Assembly: GCA_023678885.1 (NCBI GenBank)
Contig: CM042983.1
Location: forward strand, 21,682,279-21,746,278
Direction: 5' to 3'
Length of the DNA stretch: 64,000 nucleotides
Origin: Pogostemon cablin
Lineage: Eukaryota; Streptophyta; Magnoliopsida; Lamiales; Lamiaceae
Notes under the pieces: generated by a model
What the model saw: the letters and a program-made list of their open reading frames with translations, nothing else
Told to the model about the DNA's origin: nothing
Databases searched by the model: none
Made by a program: the position numbers and the translations under genes
Part shown: one piece after another, positions 47,115 to 60,686 of the stretch
How positions within the stretch are numbered: the first letter of the stretch is position 1
How the letters are laid out: every line of letters starts with the position of its first letter

Positions 47115-48730
47115 TGATGAGTGTGTAAATTTACAAGTTTGGCATCATGTTTTGTGCTAGTTTTGGAGAGTTTTGAGGTGAAAATAGGTGGAAAACCTAT
47201 ATATATTGTGAATTAGCATGAATCAGGTGTTAGTAGAGCTATTTAAGTGGTTTTCATAGCAAAATCGGAGTGGAAGTGCCAATAATTGAAGAGACGAAGT
47301 CAAGACCATGCGAATCGCCAAGGAGAGAGGTGGGTTCGACCTATTGGAGGAGGGTTCGACCTCTCCTATAGGTCGAACCAGCATTGCAAAGTGTACAGAA
47401 TGAGGGTTCGACCACGACTCAATGGTTCGACCTGCTCATCAAGTTGAACCATGGTCGAACCAGTTCGCGAGAAGTGTGATTCGACCACGACGTTGGGGTT
47501 CGACCTGTACAAGAGGTCGAACCAAGTGCAGAATACTTCCAGTAGGTAGGTTCGACCTGTGGTTCAACCTGCGGCCAGTGGTTCGACCTGTTTGCTGAGG
47601 TCGAACCGTTGTGCGGGAACTTACCTTATTCGGATTTTTGAGGCCAAAACGCATGGGATCACTTGAAAAGCCCATTCCAAGCCCTAGAGACGTGATTACA
47701 AGTATAAAAGAAGGCTCATGCAGTCAAGGAAGACATCATATATACCAATCACCAATAACACAATACAAGAGAGTTCGAGAGAGCGTAAGATCGTGAAGCA
47801 CAAGAGGAGACTAGGAGGTGTTGTGACAGAGGTTCCACTAGAGATTCAAGTAAGATTGGTCCATCTAACCATGATTGTTCCTAAATCAATCATGGGCTAG
47901 AGCCACTCCGAAAGTTCTAGGGTTATGAAGGTTTCATGAGTTGATTTGTATTTCGTGTGTATACTCCGTACAACACTACTTGTGGTTTATTTTATATAAG
48001 ATTGTGCGTTTTTAATCTATAATCATAGTTGTTTTGTTCATCAATAATCGTTGTGTAGAGTCTGAATGCATAACATGGTTATTGATTGAGTGCGTCCACT
48101 AATGAGCAGGGTTTATTGTTATAATTCTAAGTGAAGGGATTCCGAGGTTTTATTAGAACCGTCTTATATGAATGTTTGCTAATTGAATTGAATTCAGATT
48201 AACAAGTAGGATTAAGAGTATAACTTAATAGTACCTAAAAAGGGAGATCAAATTGGGTTAGAGTACTAAGTGTACGGGAAATAATTGATTATGATAGTAC
48301 CTAGAAAGGGAGGTAAAATATACGTCTTGCTCTGAGGATACTCACACGTGTCAAAAGCTTATCTATTTGTGTCTATAGAATAGATTTGCATGGTCTAGCG
48401 ATACGTCCATATTCTACAAGGCAGAGTCGGACATCGACACACGAAAGTATGAATTAACGAATGAAACTGGATGGCCTGACGGACTACCTATCATCTTATT
48501 TGATCACAACTACTATTTTCTTGTTCTTGTTATTTATTTGCTATTTTAATTGTTACTTAGTTTACAAACCAACAATTACAATTCTCAACATAGTCATAAT
48601 TGCTAGAAAATAACTAAAGTAATATTTATCCGTCTCGTGGATTCGATATTTAACTTGGTCACCTTCGAAACTACAATTGATATCCTTCATATTTGAGGAT
48701 TAAAATTGTGTACTGAGAAAACGCTCATCA
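47115..48730 (+). repeat. Athila-type 3' LTR
   Basis: 1,616 bp; hairpin array at 47333-47608, TATA box at 47703. Followed by CTCAC. Confidence 0.95.
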
Positions 48731-49898
48731 CTCACAATCGAGATAGACGGGAACTCTCTATCGGGATGGTTGTAGTGTGGTTTGGTATTAGCTTATCTTG
48801 GCTATAGAATCACATTAGTGCACTTTGTGTGTATTGAGCAGGACCGCTTGAGATCGTTCGGCTTATACTGACTATATAGAGAACTTGATCTCAGTTAGTA
48901 TGGATGTTCGTGCCTCTAATCCCTATGCAATAACCTTGACACGTAAGTGTATTTCTTTGATTCATCAATGGGTGAGATTTACATGTATTAAATCAACAAA
49001 CTCGGTGAGTTGGGAAATAGAGCTGTCTCTATGGTGTGCTGTTGATTGTAGAAGGAATCCGTGTCCGTCATAGGTTGATGATGTCCCCTTGAGGAGCTCA
49101 TAAGGATTATCATGTAAACCCTGCAGGTAGATTTATTCCCACATGATAATGAAGTTGAGTGGTACTACTCTTGGATGAGATAATAATTAATGGAGTTGTC
49201 AGTAACTTAATTAATTAATGGACATTGTATATCTTAAACATGGGGAGACTAACGGGATCATAATAAGAAGGAGTCTATAACGTAATTATGGGATTAGAAC
49301 GGTAGTGCAGTAATAATATTTTAGTGGTATATATTATTATTATTGGACTTAAGTATAAGCTTTGGGCTAAGCTTGGATACTTAAGCCCAATGGAGACCTA
49401 ACTCTAATTTATTCTCCTTATCCCTGTTGTAGCCCATATATAAGTCATCTCAGCTGTTCTAACCCTAAGAAGACAAGCCTAACATGTGAAGAGGGTAGAT
49501 GGAATAGCAGATTGAGAAGATCTCGAGGATCGTCGCCCACACGACGTCGAGATTGGACTTGGGAATACAGCAGAAGACCGGAAGTTTGTTTGCTGCTGCT
49601 GTTCCCCAACTTTCACGATTTTTATAAAATCGTACAGACCTCGGAATTCGACATATGATATATTGACGGAAAGCCACGGAAGAGAGGATCATTTTCGCAT
49701 ATAGATCACTCAATTCCAAGATCAGATGAGAGAGTTATGCCCAAAACGGTGAGGCTGCGCAGGCTGCCAGTGAGAATTCATCTTCTCCAACATACCCTGG
49801 TGAAAGGTAATACGTTTCTTGTTTTCTTGCTTTCTCTGACTATTAGAAATGTATGGAACCCTAACAGTTCATATTAATCAAACGATCGAACACCAATA
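48731..49898 (+). repeat. Copia 5' LTR, right part
   Basis: Aligns with 55322-56496. It ends CCAATA (CCAACA in the 3' LTR), two bases before the PBS. Confidence 0.93.
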
Positions 49899-49900
49899 AT

Positions 49901-49912
49901 TGGTATCAGAGC
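49901..49912 (+). promoter_or_regulatory. Copia primer-binding site (initiator tRNA-Met)
   Basis: TGGTATCAGAGC is the standard plant Ty1-copia PBS, complementary to the 3' end of initiator tRNA-Met. Confidence 0.95.
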
Positions 49913-52300
49913 TTCGGTTTTGTGGTGAAGTGTGACACGTTAGGCTAGGGTTTATGTGCTTTTTATGTGATTAGGGTTTTAGAACTTGGTTTCTTGGTGA
50001 ACACCCTAACTGTACACGAAAGCACATGTTCACTCATGGCGTTGTTCACATCGATCGATCATTGATGAATCATCAATGCATGACGACAGATGCATGGTAC
50101 GCTAGTTGCTTAGGTGGCGGCTGCACGTCTATGCAACTTTTGAACAGCGATGGTTATCGAGCACATGGATGGTGGCTTGCGGGAGAGGCTGGACATGGAA
50201 GGAGATCCACGGCCCGACGGTGATACGTGGCGCAAACAGTGGTGGTGAGCGGCACGGGTGTTGATGGGTGGCGTGCAGTGCTAGTCGACAGGCACGGGGC
50301 CTTCTTGGCTGAACGTCGTTGACAGACACATACACTGCTAGATGTTGATGAGTTGCTGCACAACCACACCGCCGGATGCGCGAGGTTGTCGCCTGGCTGA
50401 GACTTGGCAGGCCACAGACTTTCTGGGCAGTGTAGGCGCACGCTGGGGATGACCATCGGTGGATGTCGGCTGATGTTGGGTGGCTTGGCCCGCAAGGCAG
50501 TCTGCTGTTCGATGGCATTTTGGCAAGTCATCTAGCATTCAGGGCGAGTTAGGTAAAGTTTTCGGCGAATCAACCAATGTTCTAGGTGAGTCAACGAGAG
50601 ATCCGAGCGAGTCGATGAGTGTTTTGGGCGATACGTCAAGAGTTCAGGGAACAGTGTTCTGGGCAAATCAAACGGTGTTCTGAGCGAATCGGACGGTGTT
50701 TTGGGCGAGTCGGGGCGTAGTTCAGGGCGAGTTAAGACGGCATTTTGGGCGAGTCTTACAGCTATTCAGAGCGAGTCTTAAAACCATTCTTGGCGAGTCG
50801 TCCATCGTTTTAGGGCAAGTCTGGAAGCGAATGACTGGCGGAAATTCCGACTGAGCGATATGGTTCCAAAAAAGGGTAATGTTTTAGATGGGCAGTCAAC
50901 CGGCTGAAGCGGCGCCACTACAGGTGGTGGCTTCTCGTTGCTGTGGGACCGTGAGATATATGACTTGGGGCACAAGTTTTCTTCTTGTTGCGCAAGGTAC
51001 CCATTTAATTGCTTGGAGTTTTGGACAAGACATCCTATTTGTCAAATTAATTCCTAATATATGACTGCCACAATTGACTTAATTATCTATTATTATCATA
51101 TATGGATGTGGAATTAATTCCTTATATATAATTGTCATAATTGATTTAATTATCTATTATTGTTATATATGGTTGGATGTCGATATCGATGATTTCGATA
51201 ATCTGGATGATATCGACGGTCGATATCGATAGTTTCTAAACTTTGATAATCTGAAAATTTTTAAAAATTTAATAATCTGGTTGATATCGATTATTTTAAA
51301 AATCTGGACGATATCGATGGTCGATATCAATGGGTTTGAAAATTTGATAATCTGGATAATTTTGAAATTTTGATAATCAGGAAGTCTTTGCCGACATTAG
51401 TGCTTGGTGGCGAACAATCGAATTCGCTGATATATAAGTGTTAATAATTGATTTAATTATTTGATTATTGTTATATATGCTATGCATGATTCTCTGTGAT
51501 TTACTGCCTTATGTGCCGTAATAGGAGCATGCTAGGTTGCGTATTTTATTTTGAATATTATATGCATGTAAAACCCTCGGTGTTAAATAACTAAGTGGGA
51601 GAGGAGATTGGTAAAAAAAAATTCTCGCAGCCTCCATTATTGGTTTGTTAGCGATGTGAATAAACTTGCGTGTCGGCATTATAGCCTTCCTCCCCATTGG
51701 ATGAGTTTATTCATGGATTGCTGGGACAGACTTCTTTAAATAATTATGTTTGTAATGTGATGCATATGAACTTGCGCATTGGCATTGACCTTCCTCCCTA
51801 TCGGATGAGTTTATATGCGGTTCACTGGTACGAATTTATAATTGATGATTGTAGAAAGTTATCCGAGCGCGTGTGTAATTCTCTATCTATAAGGCACATA
51901 AACTTGCACAATGGACTTGGGGTCAAGTAATGGTGTACACTTAGATGCAAATAATAAGTATCCTCCCTATCGGAGTCACTGCTTTTATTTACATGGCTAA
52001 AGAGGAACCGACTGTTAATTATTTTGTCATGAGGTTATGTTGACAAATGAAATTATTGAATAAAATCTTCTCTTGTAAATGTTCGGGTTTGTAAACGTCC
52101 ACACTATCATGGCTTACAGACTCACGGTGCTTGAGATGTCGGTGAATTTTATTTTTATATTGTTTTGAGGGAATCAATATAAATGGAAAAATTCGAAGTT
52201 TTAATAAGTATATTTATTTGTGATTCTCTGTAATTTCAAATGGTTTTATCTCGCTTATTGTTTATTAAAAGAAACATATTTACTTGTCCAAAATTAGATG
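49913..52300 (+). other. Copia 5' internal region, no intact gag
   Basis: No Gag domain was recognised. It holds a GC-richer stretch (50100-50530), a 26-bp-type array (50537-50825), a GATATCGAT-rich segment (51178-51390) and two related blocks with TTCCTCCC(C/T)AT(T/C)GGATGAG (51690 and 51790). ORFs on both strands at 50026-50683 show no homology. Confidence 0.6.
50537..50825. repeat. Degenerate 26-bp tandem array in copia leader
   Basis: About eleven units built on TTTTGGGCGAGTC plus a variable half. Confidence 0.8.
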
Positions 52301-55109
52301 ATTAGAAAAGAATCTTGGTTTTTAATTTTGCTGCTTAAGAAAATAAATATGTGTTCTCACTAAGGATGTTCTGTGATACCTATCAAAGTCTCTAGTGGAG
52401 AGGTGAGAGGTTCATAGAAATATGATGGTCTCATGCGATTCTTCACATACTTGAGTAAGTAAGAAAGGCAAGAGGTCATGGTTGAATTGATGAATGAATT
52501 GAATAATATGGAGTGGAAATTGAAAGGGAAATCCAGATCAATTTATTCTTCATAATTTATCTGGATGTTTTGAGCAAGTTCTACCTGAAATACAAGAGGT
52601 TGTATATGGTGGGGAACTTCTGACAAAATATGTGGCAAAGAAAATCCAATTTCATCAAGATGTGAACAAGGTTAGTATCTCATTCACTAGTCGTTGAAGC
52701 ATGATTAGTGAGGGCATTTACTGACACGTTGTGTGTAGATACCGGAGTCACTAAAAGCCTGCAACTAAGTGATGATGAGATTGTAATATACATGGGTAAT
52801 ACTACGAGAGTAGTGGTTGTTGTAGTGGGAGTTGTTTATTTATCTTACGATATGAATAAACGTTTGGTTTTGAGAAATTGTCTTTAATACGTTTTTCATA
52901 GAAAGAATTTGATTTCAATTTCTATGCATTTACGAATGGATACTCCATTTCATTTAAATGACATGGTCATAGTGATGAGGGATGGAGCTATAATCTGTTG
53001 TTGTACGTTGGTGGACAATTTGTACTCTTAAATCATACTTATCCCACGGATGCAACAAATAGCAATTAATAACGCGTCTTTTAATCCTAATAAGAGAAAG
53101 ACTCTTATGGAAATGATTAGATAGATGATGAATTATTTGAAATTACTAAATTCATTTTATGGGTATGCCCTAGAAACAGCATGTCGTACAACATTTGTCT
53201 GTTTGTAGGATATTCTAGAAAAATAGAGGGTGTTGATTTATTTAGTCCAAAATATCGAAGGGTGATTGTTAACACAAACACTAGATTTTGGAAAAGGACT
53301 ATGTAATAAATCACAAACATATGTGTAAGTTGTTCTAAAGAAAGTGAGAGGGAAAACACAAAGTATTAGTACCAAGTGTACAGAGGATATACCACAAGGT
53401 AAACTGCAACGCATGTCACGTCAGATACACAATTGCGTGTAGTGCCTTGTCGTAGTAGGAGGATTGTTCAACAACCTGTAAGATATATATTTTGGGATAG
53501 TCGTGAGACTTGGTCCCTAGTAAACATAGAATGGACCCACGGATACGATGAAGCACTACAAGATAGAAATGCCGAATCTTAGCAAAGTGCAATGGTTTCT
53601 GAAATAGAATCAATGGATTCTAAATTAAGTCTGGGAGCTTGTAGGACCACTAAATGGTGTAAAAGTCATTGGAAGTAGTCATACAAAATAAAAGAGGATC
53701 ATACAGTAAGGTGAAAACATTAGAAGCAAAGCTTGTTGGAAAAGGTATACTTAGAAAGAAAGGGTTCGATTATGAGAAAACCTATTCGCCGGTAGCTATG
53801 CCTATGTCGATCCGGACTCTTTTATTTGTTGCTACTCATATGAAATATGAGAAATAGCAAATAGATGTCAAGACAGCTTTCCTGATTGGAAGTGTTGAGA
53901 AAAACATCTATGTGAAGCAACCAGAATGATTCATTGCAAAGGGCTAAGAGCATTTTGTGTGTAAGCTTAAAAGTATTCATTAATGGACTAAAGCAAGTTT
54001 CAAGAACATGAAACATCTGTTTTGATGAGGTAATCCAGTCATATAGATTTAATCAATGCGCGGATGTGTCTTGTGTATTGAAAAAGCGTGACTGAAACAT
54101 GGTGGAATTTCTTGTACTGTATGTAGATAATATATTGCTCATTGGAGACAATGAAAAAGTATTGTCGGGCGTATGGGTATGTTTGATAAAGTAGTATGAA
54201 ATGAAGGAATTAAGAAAAACAAAATATATCATTTTGATCACAGTAATACGGATCACAAGAAAGGATGTTATGCTTGTCTCAAGCTTCATGAGATGATACG
54301 ATCCTTACTTGTTTTAGCATGTGACTTTATCTAAGGAAATGTGTCTTGAGACACAAAAGAAGATAAAGGTGATGAAAGCGGTTCCATATGCTTCGATGAA
54401 TAAGGAAGCTTAATCTAAGGAATGCTATGCACAAGAATGGATATCTATTTTGCTGAACGCATGGACAGTGGGTATCAAAGGTAACCCGAAATAAGAATGC
54501 TGAACTGTGGTAAGACATATACTTATGTACCTGAAAAGGACCAGAAATTATATGTGGACTTACCGAACAGATTCACTGCTTCTTATGGGTTACATAGATT
54601 CAGATTTTTTCAGATCAGATAGGGATGACAGTAAATCCACCTCGAAGGTTATGTGTTTAATTTTAGGAAGTTGAGTCATAATATGAAGGAGTGTTATATA
54701 AAAATATATTTTGGACTCCGAATTCCATCATGGAAAGATGATAAAGTGGAGCCTGTAAGGCAGCCAAAGTATCTGTATGACTCTAGAAACTTCATGATAG
54801 ACTTCGAAGTGATTCTAAGTTTGCCCAATGTTATCATAATTTATTTTGATGATAATGGTGCAGTTGCAAACTTGAAGGAATCACGAGCCCATAAGGTAAT
54901 TAAACACATAGAGCGCGAGTACCACCTGTAACAAAAAATCGTATGATGAGGGGAAGGTTTTTGTGGCCAAGATTGCATCGGATGATGACCTAGTAAATCC
55001 ATTTACAAGGACCTTAAGGCGAGGGCTCTTGATGGTTGTGTAGTGGGAGTGGGAATCAGATGTATGGCAGAAGACATGACAGCATAGTCTTTTAGTATAA
55101 GTGGGAGAT
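52301..55109 (+). pseudogene. Copia pol remnants (integrase, RT, RNase H)
   Basis: Traces occur in the normal copia order. Pre-integrase: RLVLRNCL...RKNLISIS near 52858-52925. Integrase and downstream: GYALETA near 53160 and CLFVGYSRK near 53200. Linker: VVPCRSRRIVQQPVRY near 53440. RT: FDYEKTYSPVAMPMSIRTLL and DVKTAF at 53768-53880. RNase H end: DNGAVANLKESRAHK and KHIEREYHL at 54850-54930, then AKIASDDDLVNPFT-like sequence to 55010. Several stops and frame changes separate them. The 62-aa and 92-aa ORFs here are the RT and RNase H pieces. Confidence 0.85.
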
Positions 55110-56496
55110 TGTTGGATTGTGTACTAAAAGTCTAGCTTTAGTATGAACAATGTTATAACAATTTATTTGAAATGAGAATCATATGATCAAATAATTGCGT
55201 CTTATAATTTATTTATATGTACGATACAATAGTTCACTTACTTTATATTGTAGATAATATGTTTTGCGACAACACTTAGAAGATCATATTATCGGTTTCC
55301 TTATAAAGTATAAATAAATACTCACAACCGAAATAGACGGGGACTCTCTATCAAAATGGTTGTAGCGTGGTTTGGTATTAGCTTGTCTTGGCTATAGAAT
55401 CACATTAGTGCACTTTGTGTGTATTGAGCAGGACCGCTTGAGTTCGTTCGACTTATACTGACTATATAGGAGAACTTGATCTGAGTTAGTATGGATGTTC
55501 GTGCTCTTAATCTCCTATACAATAACCTCAACACGTAAGGCAGTATGTATTTCTTTGATTCATCAATGGGTGAGATTTACATGTATTAAATCAATAAACT
55601 CGGTGAGTTGGGAAATAGTGCTGTCTCTTTGGTGTGCTGTTGATTGTAGAAGAAATTCGTGTCCGTCATAGGTTGATGATGTCCCCTTGAGGAGCTCATA
55701 AGGATTATCATGTAAACCATGGAGGTGAATTTATTCCGGCATGATAATGAGGTTGAGTGGTACTACTCTTGGATGAGATATTAATTAATGGAGTTGTTAG
55801 TAACTTAATTAATTAATGGACATTGTATATCTTAAACATGGGGAGACTAACGGGCTCATAATAAGAAGGAGCCCATAATATAATTATGGGATTAGAATGG
55901 TAGTACAGTAATAATATTTTAGTGGTATATATTATTATTATTGGACTTAAGTATAAGCTTTAGGCTAAGCTTGGATACTTAAGCCCAATGGAGGCCCAAC
56001 TCTAATTTTTCCTCCTGGTCCCTGCTGTAGCCCATATATAAGTCATCTCAACTATTCTAACCCTAAGAAGACACACCTAACATGTGAAGAGAGTAGACAG
56101 AATAGCAGATTGAGAAGATCTCGAGGAACGTCACCCACACAAAGTCGAGATTGGACTTGGGAATACAGCAGAAGACCGGAAGGTTGTTTGCTGCTGGTGT
56201 CCCCCAACTTACACGATTTTTATAAAATTGTACAGACCTCAAAATTCAACATATGATATACTGACGAAAAGCCATGGAAGAGTGAATTGTTTTGGCATAT
56301 AGATCACTCAATTCCGAGATTGGATGAGAGAGTTATGCCCAAAATGGGTGAGTCTGCACAGGCTGCCGACGAGAAATTATCTTCTCCAACATACCCTGGT
56401 GAAAGGTAATACGTTTTTGTTTTCTTGCTTCCGCTGACTGTTAGAAATGTATGGAACCCTAACAATTCACGTTAACTAAACGATCAAATGCCAACA
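55110..56496 (+). repeat. Copia 3' LTR
   Basis: 1,387 bp, TGTTGG...CCAACA. It shows the uninterrupted sequence (ACTCACAAC) at the site where the gypsy element split the 5' LTR. Confidence 0.95.
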
Positions 56497-57672
56497 TTAT
56501 ATAACTCTGAATTTTAGATGTGGACCACAATACCTAGCATGAACAAACCAAGAAAAATGTATTATATATGTTCATGGATGAGAAATTTTATGCTGTTGGA
56601 GAGATCAGAGGAGCTATGTTAAAGCTTCTCATATGTGTGATGAATTTAACTTGGAGACTAAACTTGGACGGAAATACCAAACATGTCCCCAGTACACGCT
56701 GGTGCACCATGGGATAATGAACCACCTGCTACATCTGAAGCTCCACCACTAATTGTTGCCATAGATAATCAATTATAGGTTACATATTATATTGATTTAG
56801 AGATCAAGATGTATAATAAGGAGACTAATGAGTGGGTTTCGGTAGGAAGGATGCCCGAACAAGCTGATTCTATGTATGGATGGGGTTTAGCATTTAGAGC
56901 ATGTGGTGATCAGCTTATTGTGATTGAAAGGCCTCAAAATTCTGGCAAAGAATTCATCGAAGTCAATTCATGGGTTCCGAGCGATGGTCCACAGTAGTGG
57001 GATCTGCTCGACAGAAAAAGTTCCAGAAGTTTTGTACTCCCTCCATCCCGGAATAAACTCGCCGCTACTATAGGTACGAAATTTAATAAATATTACTCTT
57101 TAACTTTTTCAACTCAACTTATCATGGGTAAATATGTCCATATCATTTGGATTGTTTTGGGATTAACTGTATCATTGTAGTTAATCCCAAAATTAATTAA
57201 TTTTAAACCTGAAAAAAAAAACTTAAATACAAAAAATTCACTTTACAACTTGTACATTACATTTTCAAAAATTACAGAAATTCAACTTAAACTAATCTGT
57301 TCATTACATTACATTTTCCCTAATACATAATCTGCTTGAGTTACAAAAGTACAAAAAGTTCAATACACCTCAGAATGTGGTATTTCTACATGAAATTTTA
57401 ATACCTACACTATTACACTTAACATCATATTGTGTGATCATCCTTGGTTTTTTCCTCCATAAATGCTGTCACATCAACAAAATCTCTCCAAAATATTGGA
57501 AATCTGCTTCTGATCAGTCACTACAGTGACATGAAAATTCATTTTTTGAACTTTTCTCTCCAAGTTCCCAACTGCCTTCAATTTTCCCTTCGTTTTAACA
57601 ACAATAAATATATGTATTAGAAGGTGAGAGCATTAATATGCAACAATAAATGACAACTACTACAAGTTCAAA

Positions 57673-59036
57673 TCTCACCACAGAAAAGAAAAACATAATT
57701 AGACAGTTTTTGTTGCAGCATAGCAAAGATGGTAAGCTTGATTATGGGAAATAAAGGAAAGCAGCTCAGATTTATGGGGTTTCTGGAAGAACCATATGTT
57801 TCATATGGACTGCTGCAAGATAACAAATCCAGAAAGGTAAACCTATACTCTTTACTAGCAACAAGGCAGGGATACCAAAAAAAAAAAAAAAGAGTTTTGT
57901 TTGATGTTGAAGCAATGAAGAATATACCATTTCGAAAGAGATTAACTATCAGAAAATTAGTAATTGGGTTAAATGCGAGCAAATCAACTATGAGTAGATG
58001 GATAAAAAATAGGTCAATCAGAGCGCACACTAATCCTCTCAAGCCTGATCTAACTCCAGGAAACAAGCTACATAGGCTTAACTATTGCCTGCAAGCAATA
58101 TGCTATGACAGGTATGCAAACAAGCTCATTTTAATGAAATGTATAATATAGTGCACATAGATGAGAAATGGTTTTACCTAACAAGAGAGAGTGAGAGATA
58201 TTACCTAGTTTCAGGGGAAGATGAACCACATAGAACATCTAAGTAAAAAAGGTTCATTCAAAAATTATATTAATGTGTGCTGTGTCATGGCCATTATTTG
58301 ACAATGAAGGCCATGTTATTTTTGATGGGAAATTTGGGATTTTCCAATTCATAAAAGAGGATCCAGCAAAGAGAAACTCCAAAAATAGATTTAGAGGCAC
58401 AATCATAACTAAGCCCATTGATGTAGTTAACAAAGATGTGATCAAAGATTATGTAGTGAATCAGGAACCCTATACCTCATTTTTAAGGTCAGCATCCTAT
58501 AAATTGCATGTTTAAGTCACATTTTTATTATGATTTCTCATACAGTTGACTCTAAAATGCAATTTTATATGATATCACAGATTATACCAACTATAAATGC
58601 AAAATGGCCTCAAACTAAGCAAAAACATAATTATCCAACAAGATAATGCAAAACCACATTTTTCAAAATAGTGATCCAGAGTTTGAGAGAGCTGCAAGAT
58701 CTGATGGATTCAACATCACACTGCTTTGCTAGCCCCCAAAAGTCACCCGACACTAATGTCAATGATCTAGGGTTTTTTAGGTCCATTCAATCGCTACAAA
58801 TGGAAAATGCACTTTATAATGTGGAAGATTTGGTGAAGGCTGTTAGGGAATCTTATGAAAATCTAACAGCTACAACATTCAACAATGTTTTCTTAAGTTT
58901 ACAAGGCTGCCTTATTGAGATAATGAAGGTTAATGGACAGTTGGTGAAAGGATGCATTAACAAGTTGATTGACGAAGCTCATGTCTTTCAGCTTAAGTAT
59001 GACATATCAGATCGTGTAAATAACCTTGGTATGTGA
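57673..59036 (+). pseudogene. Mariner (plant DD39D) transposase pseudogene
   Basis: The N-terminal HTH (AQIYGVSGRTICFIW, near 57756) is in one frame with a stop. After an A-tract shift near 57885 comes the second HTH (RKRLTIRKLVIGLNASKSTM, 57935-57995). VHIDEKWF holds the first catalytic Asp (58160-58162), QQDNAKPH the second (58642-58644) and NDLGFF the third (58764-58766), spaced as in plant DD39D enzymes. EDPAKRNSKNR and LQGCLIEIMKVNG are conserved blocks. At least three shifts and three stops were seen, so it cannot encode a working enzyme. A stretch near 58489-58573 without homology may be an intron or an insertion. Confidence 0.9.
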
Positions 59037-59220
59037 AATGAACCATAGGTCATAGTATTTTGATATTTACAACCTAAACAATGGATCTTAGGATTTCATT
59101 TTGTTGTTTAAGTTGTACACATGAACCATAGGTCACAATATTTTAATTTTTACAGCCTAAACAATGGGTTTAAGTTGTAAACATGCAAGTTCACTTAATG
59201 AAATTGCAGTTTTTAGGTTG

Positions 59221-60000
59221 CCCTCAGCAAATAATCATCATAGGGACCATGAGTCTCCTAACAAGGGATTTATACCTTGTGGTGACTCTTAATTTCACAT
59301 TAAAGCATGTAAAAAGTCTCCAAAACAGAGATCAAAACCCTGTGGTGACTTAAAACTAGACTTGTGAAGGGACATCAAGCTTATCAGTGCAAATATGAGC
59401 ATATAAATGCACATATAGCATAGTATACTTTATTTCACAGAGGGCAAAACACCATAATTCAACCAACAGTATCCAATATAACCCCAACCCTCAGTAAATA
59501 ATCATCATAGGGACCATGAGTCTCCGAACAGGGAATTTAAACTTTGTGGTGACTCTAATTTCACATTAGAACATGTAAGAACTCTCCAAAACAGAGATTA
59601 AAGGCCTGTGGTTACTTAAAACTAGACATTTGAAGGGGGCATCAAGCTTATCAATATAAATATGAGCATATAAATGCACATGCAACTTAGTATATTTCAT
59701 TTCAGAGAGGGCAAAACAGTATAGCTCAACCCACAATATCCAATATAAACCCAACCCTTAGTAAATAATCATCATAGGGACCATGAGTCTCCAGACAAGG
59801 GATTTAAACCTTGTGGTGACTTTAATTTCACATTAGATCATGTAAAAAGTCTCCAAAACAAAATTTAAAGTCCTATGGTGACTTAAAACTAGACTTACAG
59901 CCAGCCTAGTATACCTCATTTCACATGAGCAAAATATTATAACTTAACCCACATTATCCAATATAACCATTGTCCTCAGAAAAATAATGCATCACAGGGA
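59221..60000. repeat. 267-bp tandem repeat inside the mariner element
   Basis: Copies begin near 59221, 59488 and 59756, with a fourth worn fragment near 59968. All share AATAATCATCATAGGGACCA and AAAACTAGACTT. No coding potential. Confidence 0.9.
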
Positions 60001-60419
60001 GAACATCAATATCAACATATGATAAGCATCATATTCCCGACAATATTCAGTCGCAATTAGCCATATTTTCAAGTCAACACCTACAAAGCCTCACAGGGCT
60101 AAATCAAATATTAGCAAACATTTCAGACCTCACGAGGTCATCATGTAAATCACATAAATCAGCCTCACAGGGCATACCAAGGATGCATGAATCATAAATT
60201 TAGAGAATTTAGGGTTACTTAATCGCTGGTAAAAAAGTACAAACGAGTTCAAACATGATCTATTTCTCCTTGTCACTTAGTTTAACAGGCTTATATGGAT
60301 ATTCCTCGTCAAAATTGCGGTCTAGTGAATCCAGAACCACCAACTCGGCATTAGGGTCAAGTGAATTCGGAACCACAACATAGTACAATGACGGAGAGAG
60401 AGTTTCAATTTACACATCT

Positions 60420-60686
60420 ATGGTTGAATCAAGAAAATTCGATAGCAACGACTCGGGAACCACCATGTTAGTGGTTGAGTCGAGCAGATTTGGTAGCAAC
60501 GACTCTAGAGCCACCATTTCAGTGGTTGAATCGAGCAAGTCCTATAGCAACGACTCAAGAAACATAGTTTCATCCCCTGAATCAGCCTCATCGAACTCCT
60601 TGACCATGATTTTGTGGTCGGAATCACTATACAAGTGGTGGATCGACCCTAAGCCTAACCAACCATCTTCCCTTCTCATATTTTGA
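60420..60686 (+). other. 88-aa ORF with 17-residue repeats
   Basis: Three repeats of the type VESSRFGSNDSRATISV (51-bp period, starting 60422, 60473 and 60524). Serine-rich and polar, no recognised domain. It lies in the 3' non-transposase part of the mariner element and could be a captured exon or simple repeat expansion. Coding status is doubtful. Confidence 0.35.

Larger units (their letters stand above)
40322..48730 (+). mobile_element. Athila-type Ty3-gypsy element with pol deletion
   Basis: An 8,409-bp element with LTRs of 1,595 and 1,616 bp whose ends are TGATGAG...CTCATCA. The perfect 5-bp target duplication is CTCAC (40317-40321 and 48731-48735). Order: LTR, tRNA-Asp PBS with an abnormal extension, integrase 3' end, PPT-like motif, hairpin array, third ORF of the Athila ORF-1 type with a 5' intron, 3' region, PPT, LTR. 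Gag, protease, RT and RNase H are missing, so the element is non-autonomous. Confidence 0.95.
40106..56496 (+). mobile_element. Decayed Ty1-copia retrotransposon containing a nested gypsy
   Basis: LTRs start TGTTGGATTGT. The 5' LTR is 40106-49898 interrupted by a gypsy element (about 1,379 bp once removed) and the 3' LTR is 55110-56496. The target duplication is CTATA (40101-40105) against TTATA (56497-56501), one base changed; joining the flanks restores the kelch reading Glu-Leu-Tyr-Asn-Ser-Glu. The PBS is TGGTATCAGAGC, for initiator tRNA-Met, and a purine tract (AAGTGGGAGATTG) precedes the 3' LTR. Internal coding traces are riddled with stops. LTR divergence looks greater than in either gypsy element, which fits the nesting order. 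Confidence 0.93.

Noticed and set aside
50129..50538. Three overlapping minus-strand ORFs of 66-129 aa
   Set aside because: They lie in the GC-richer copia leader in three frames with no family motif.
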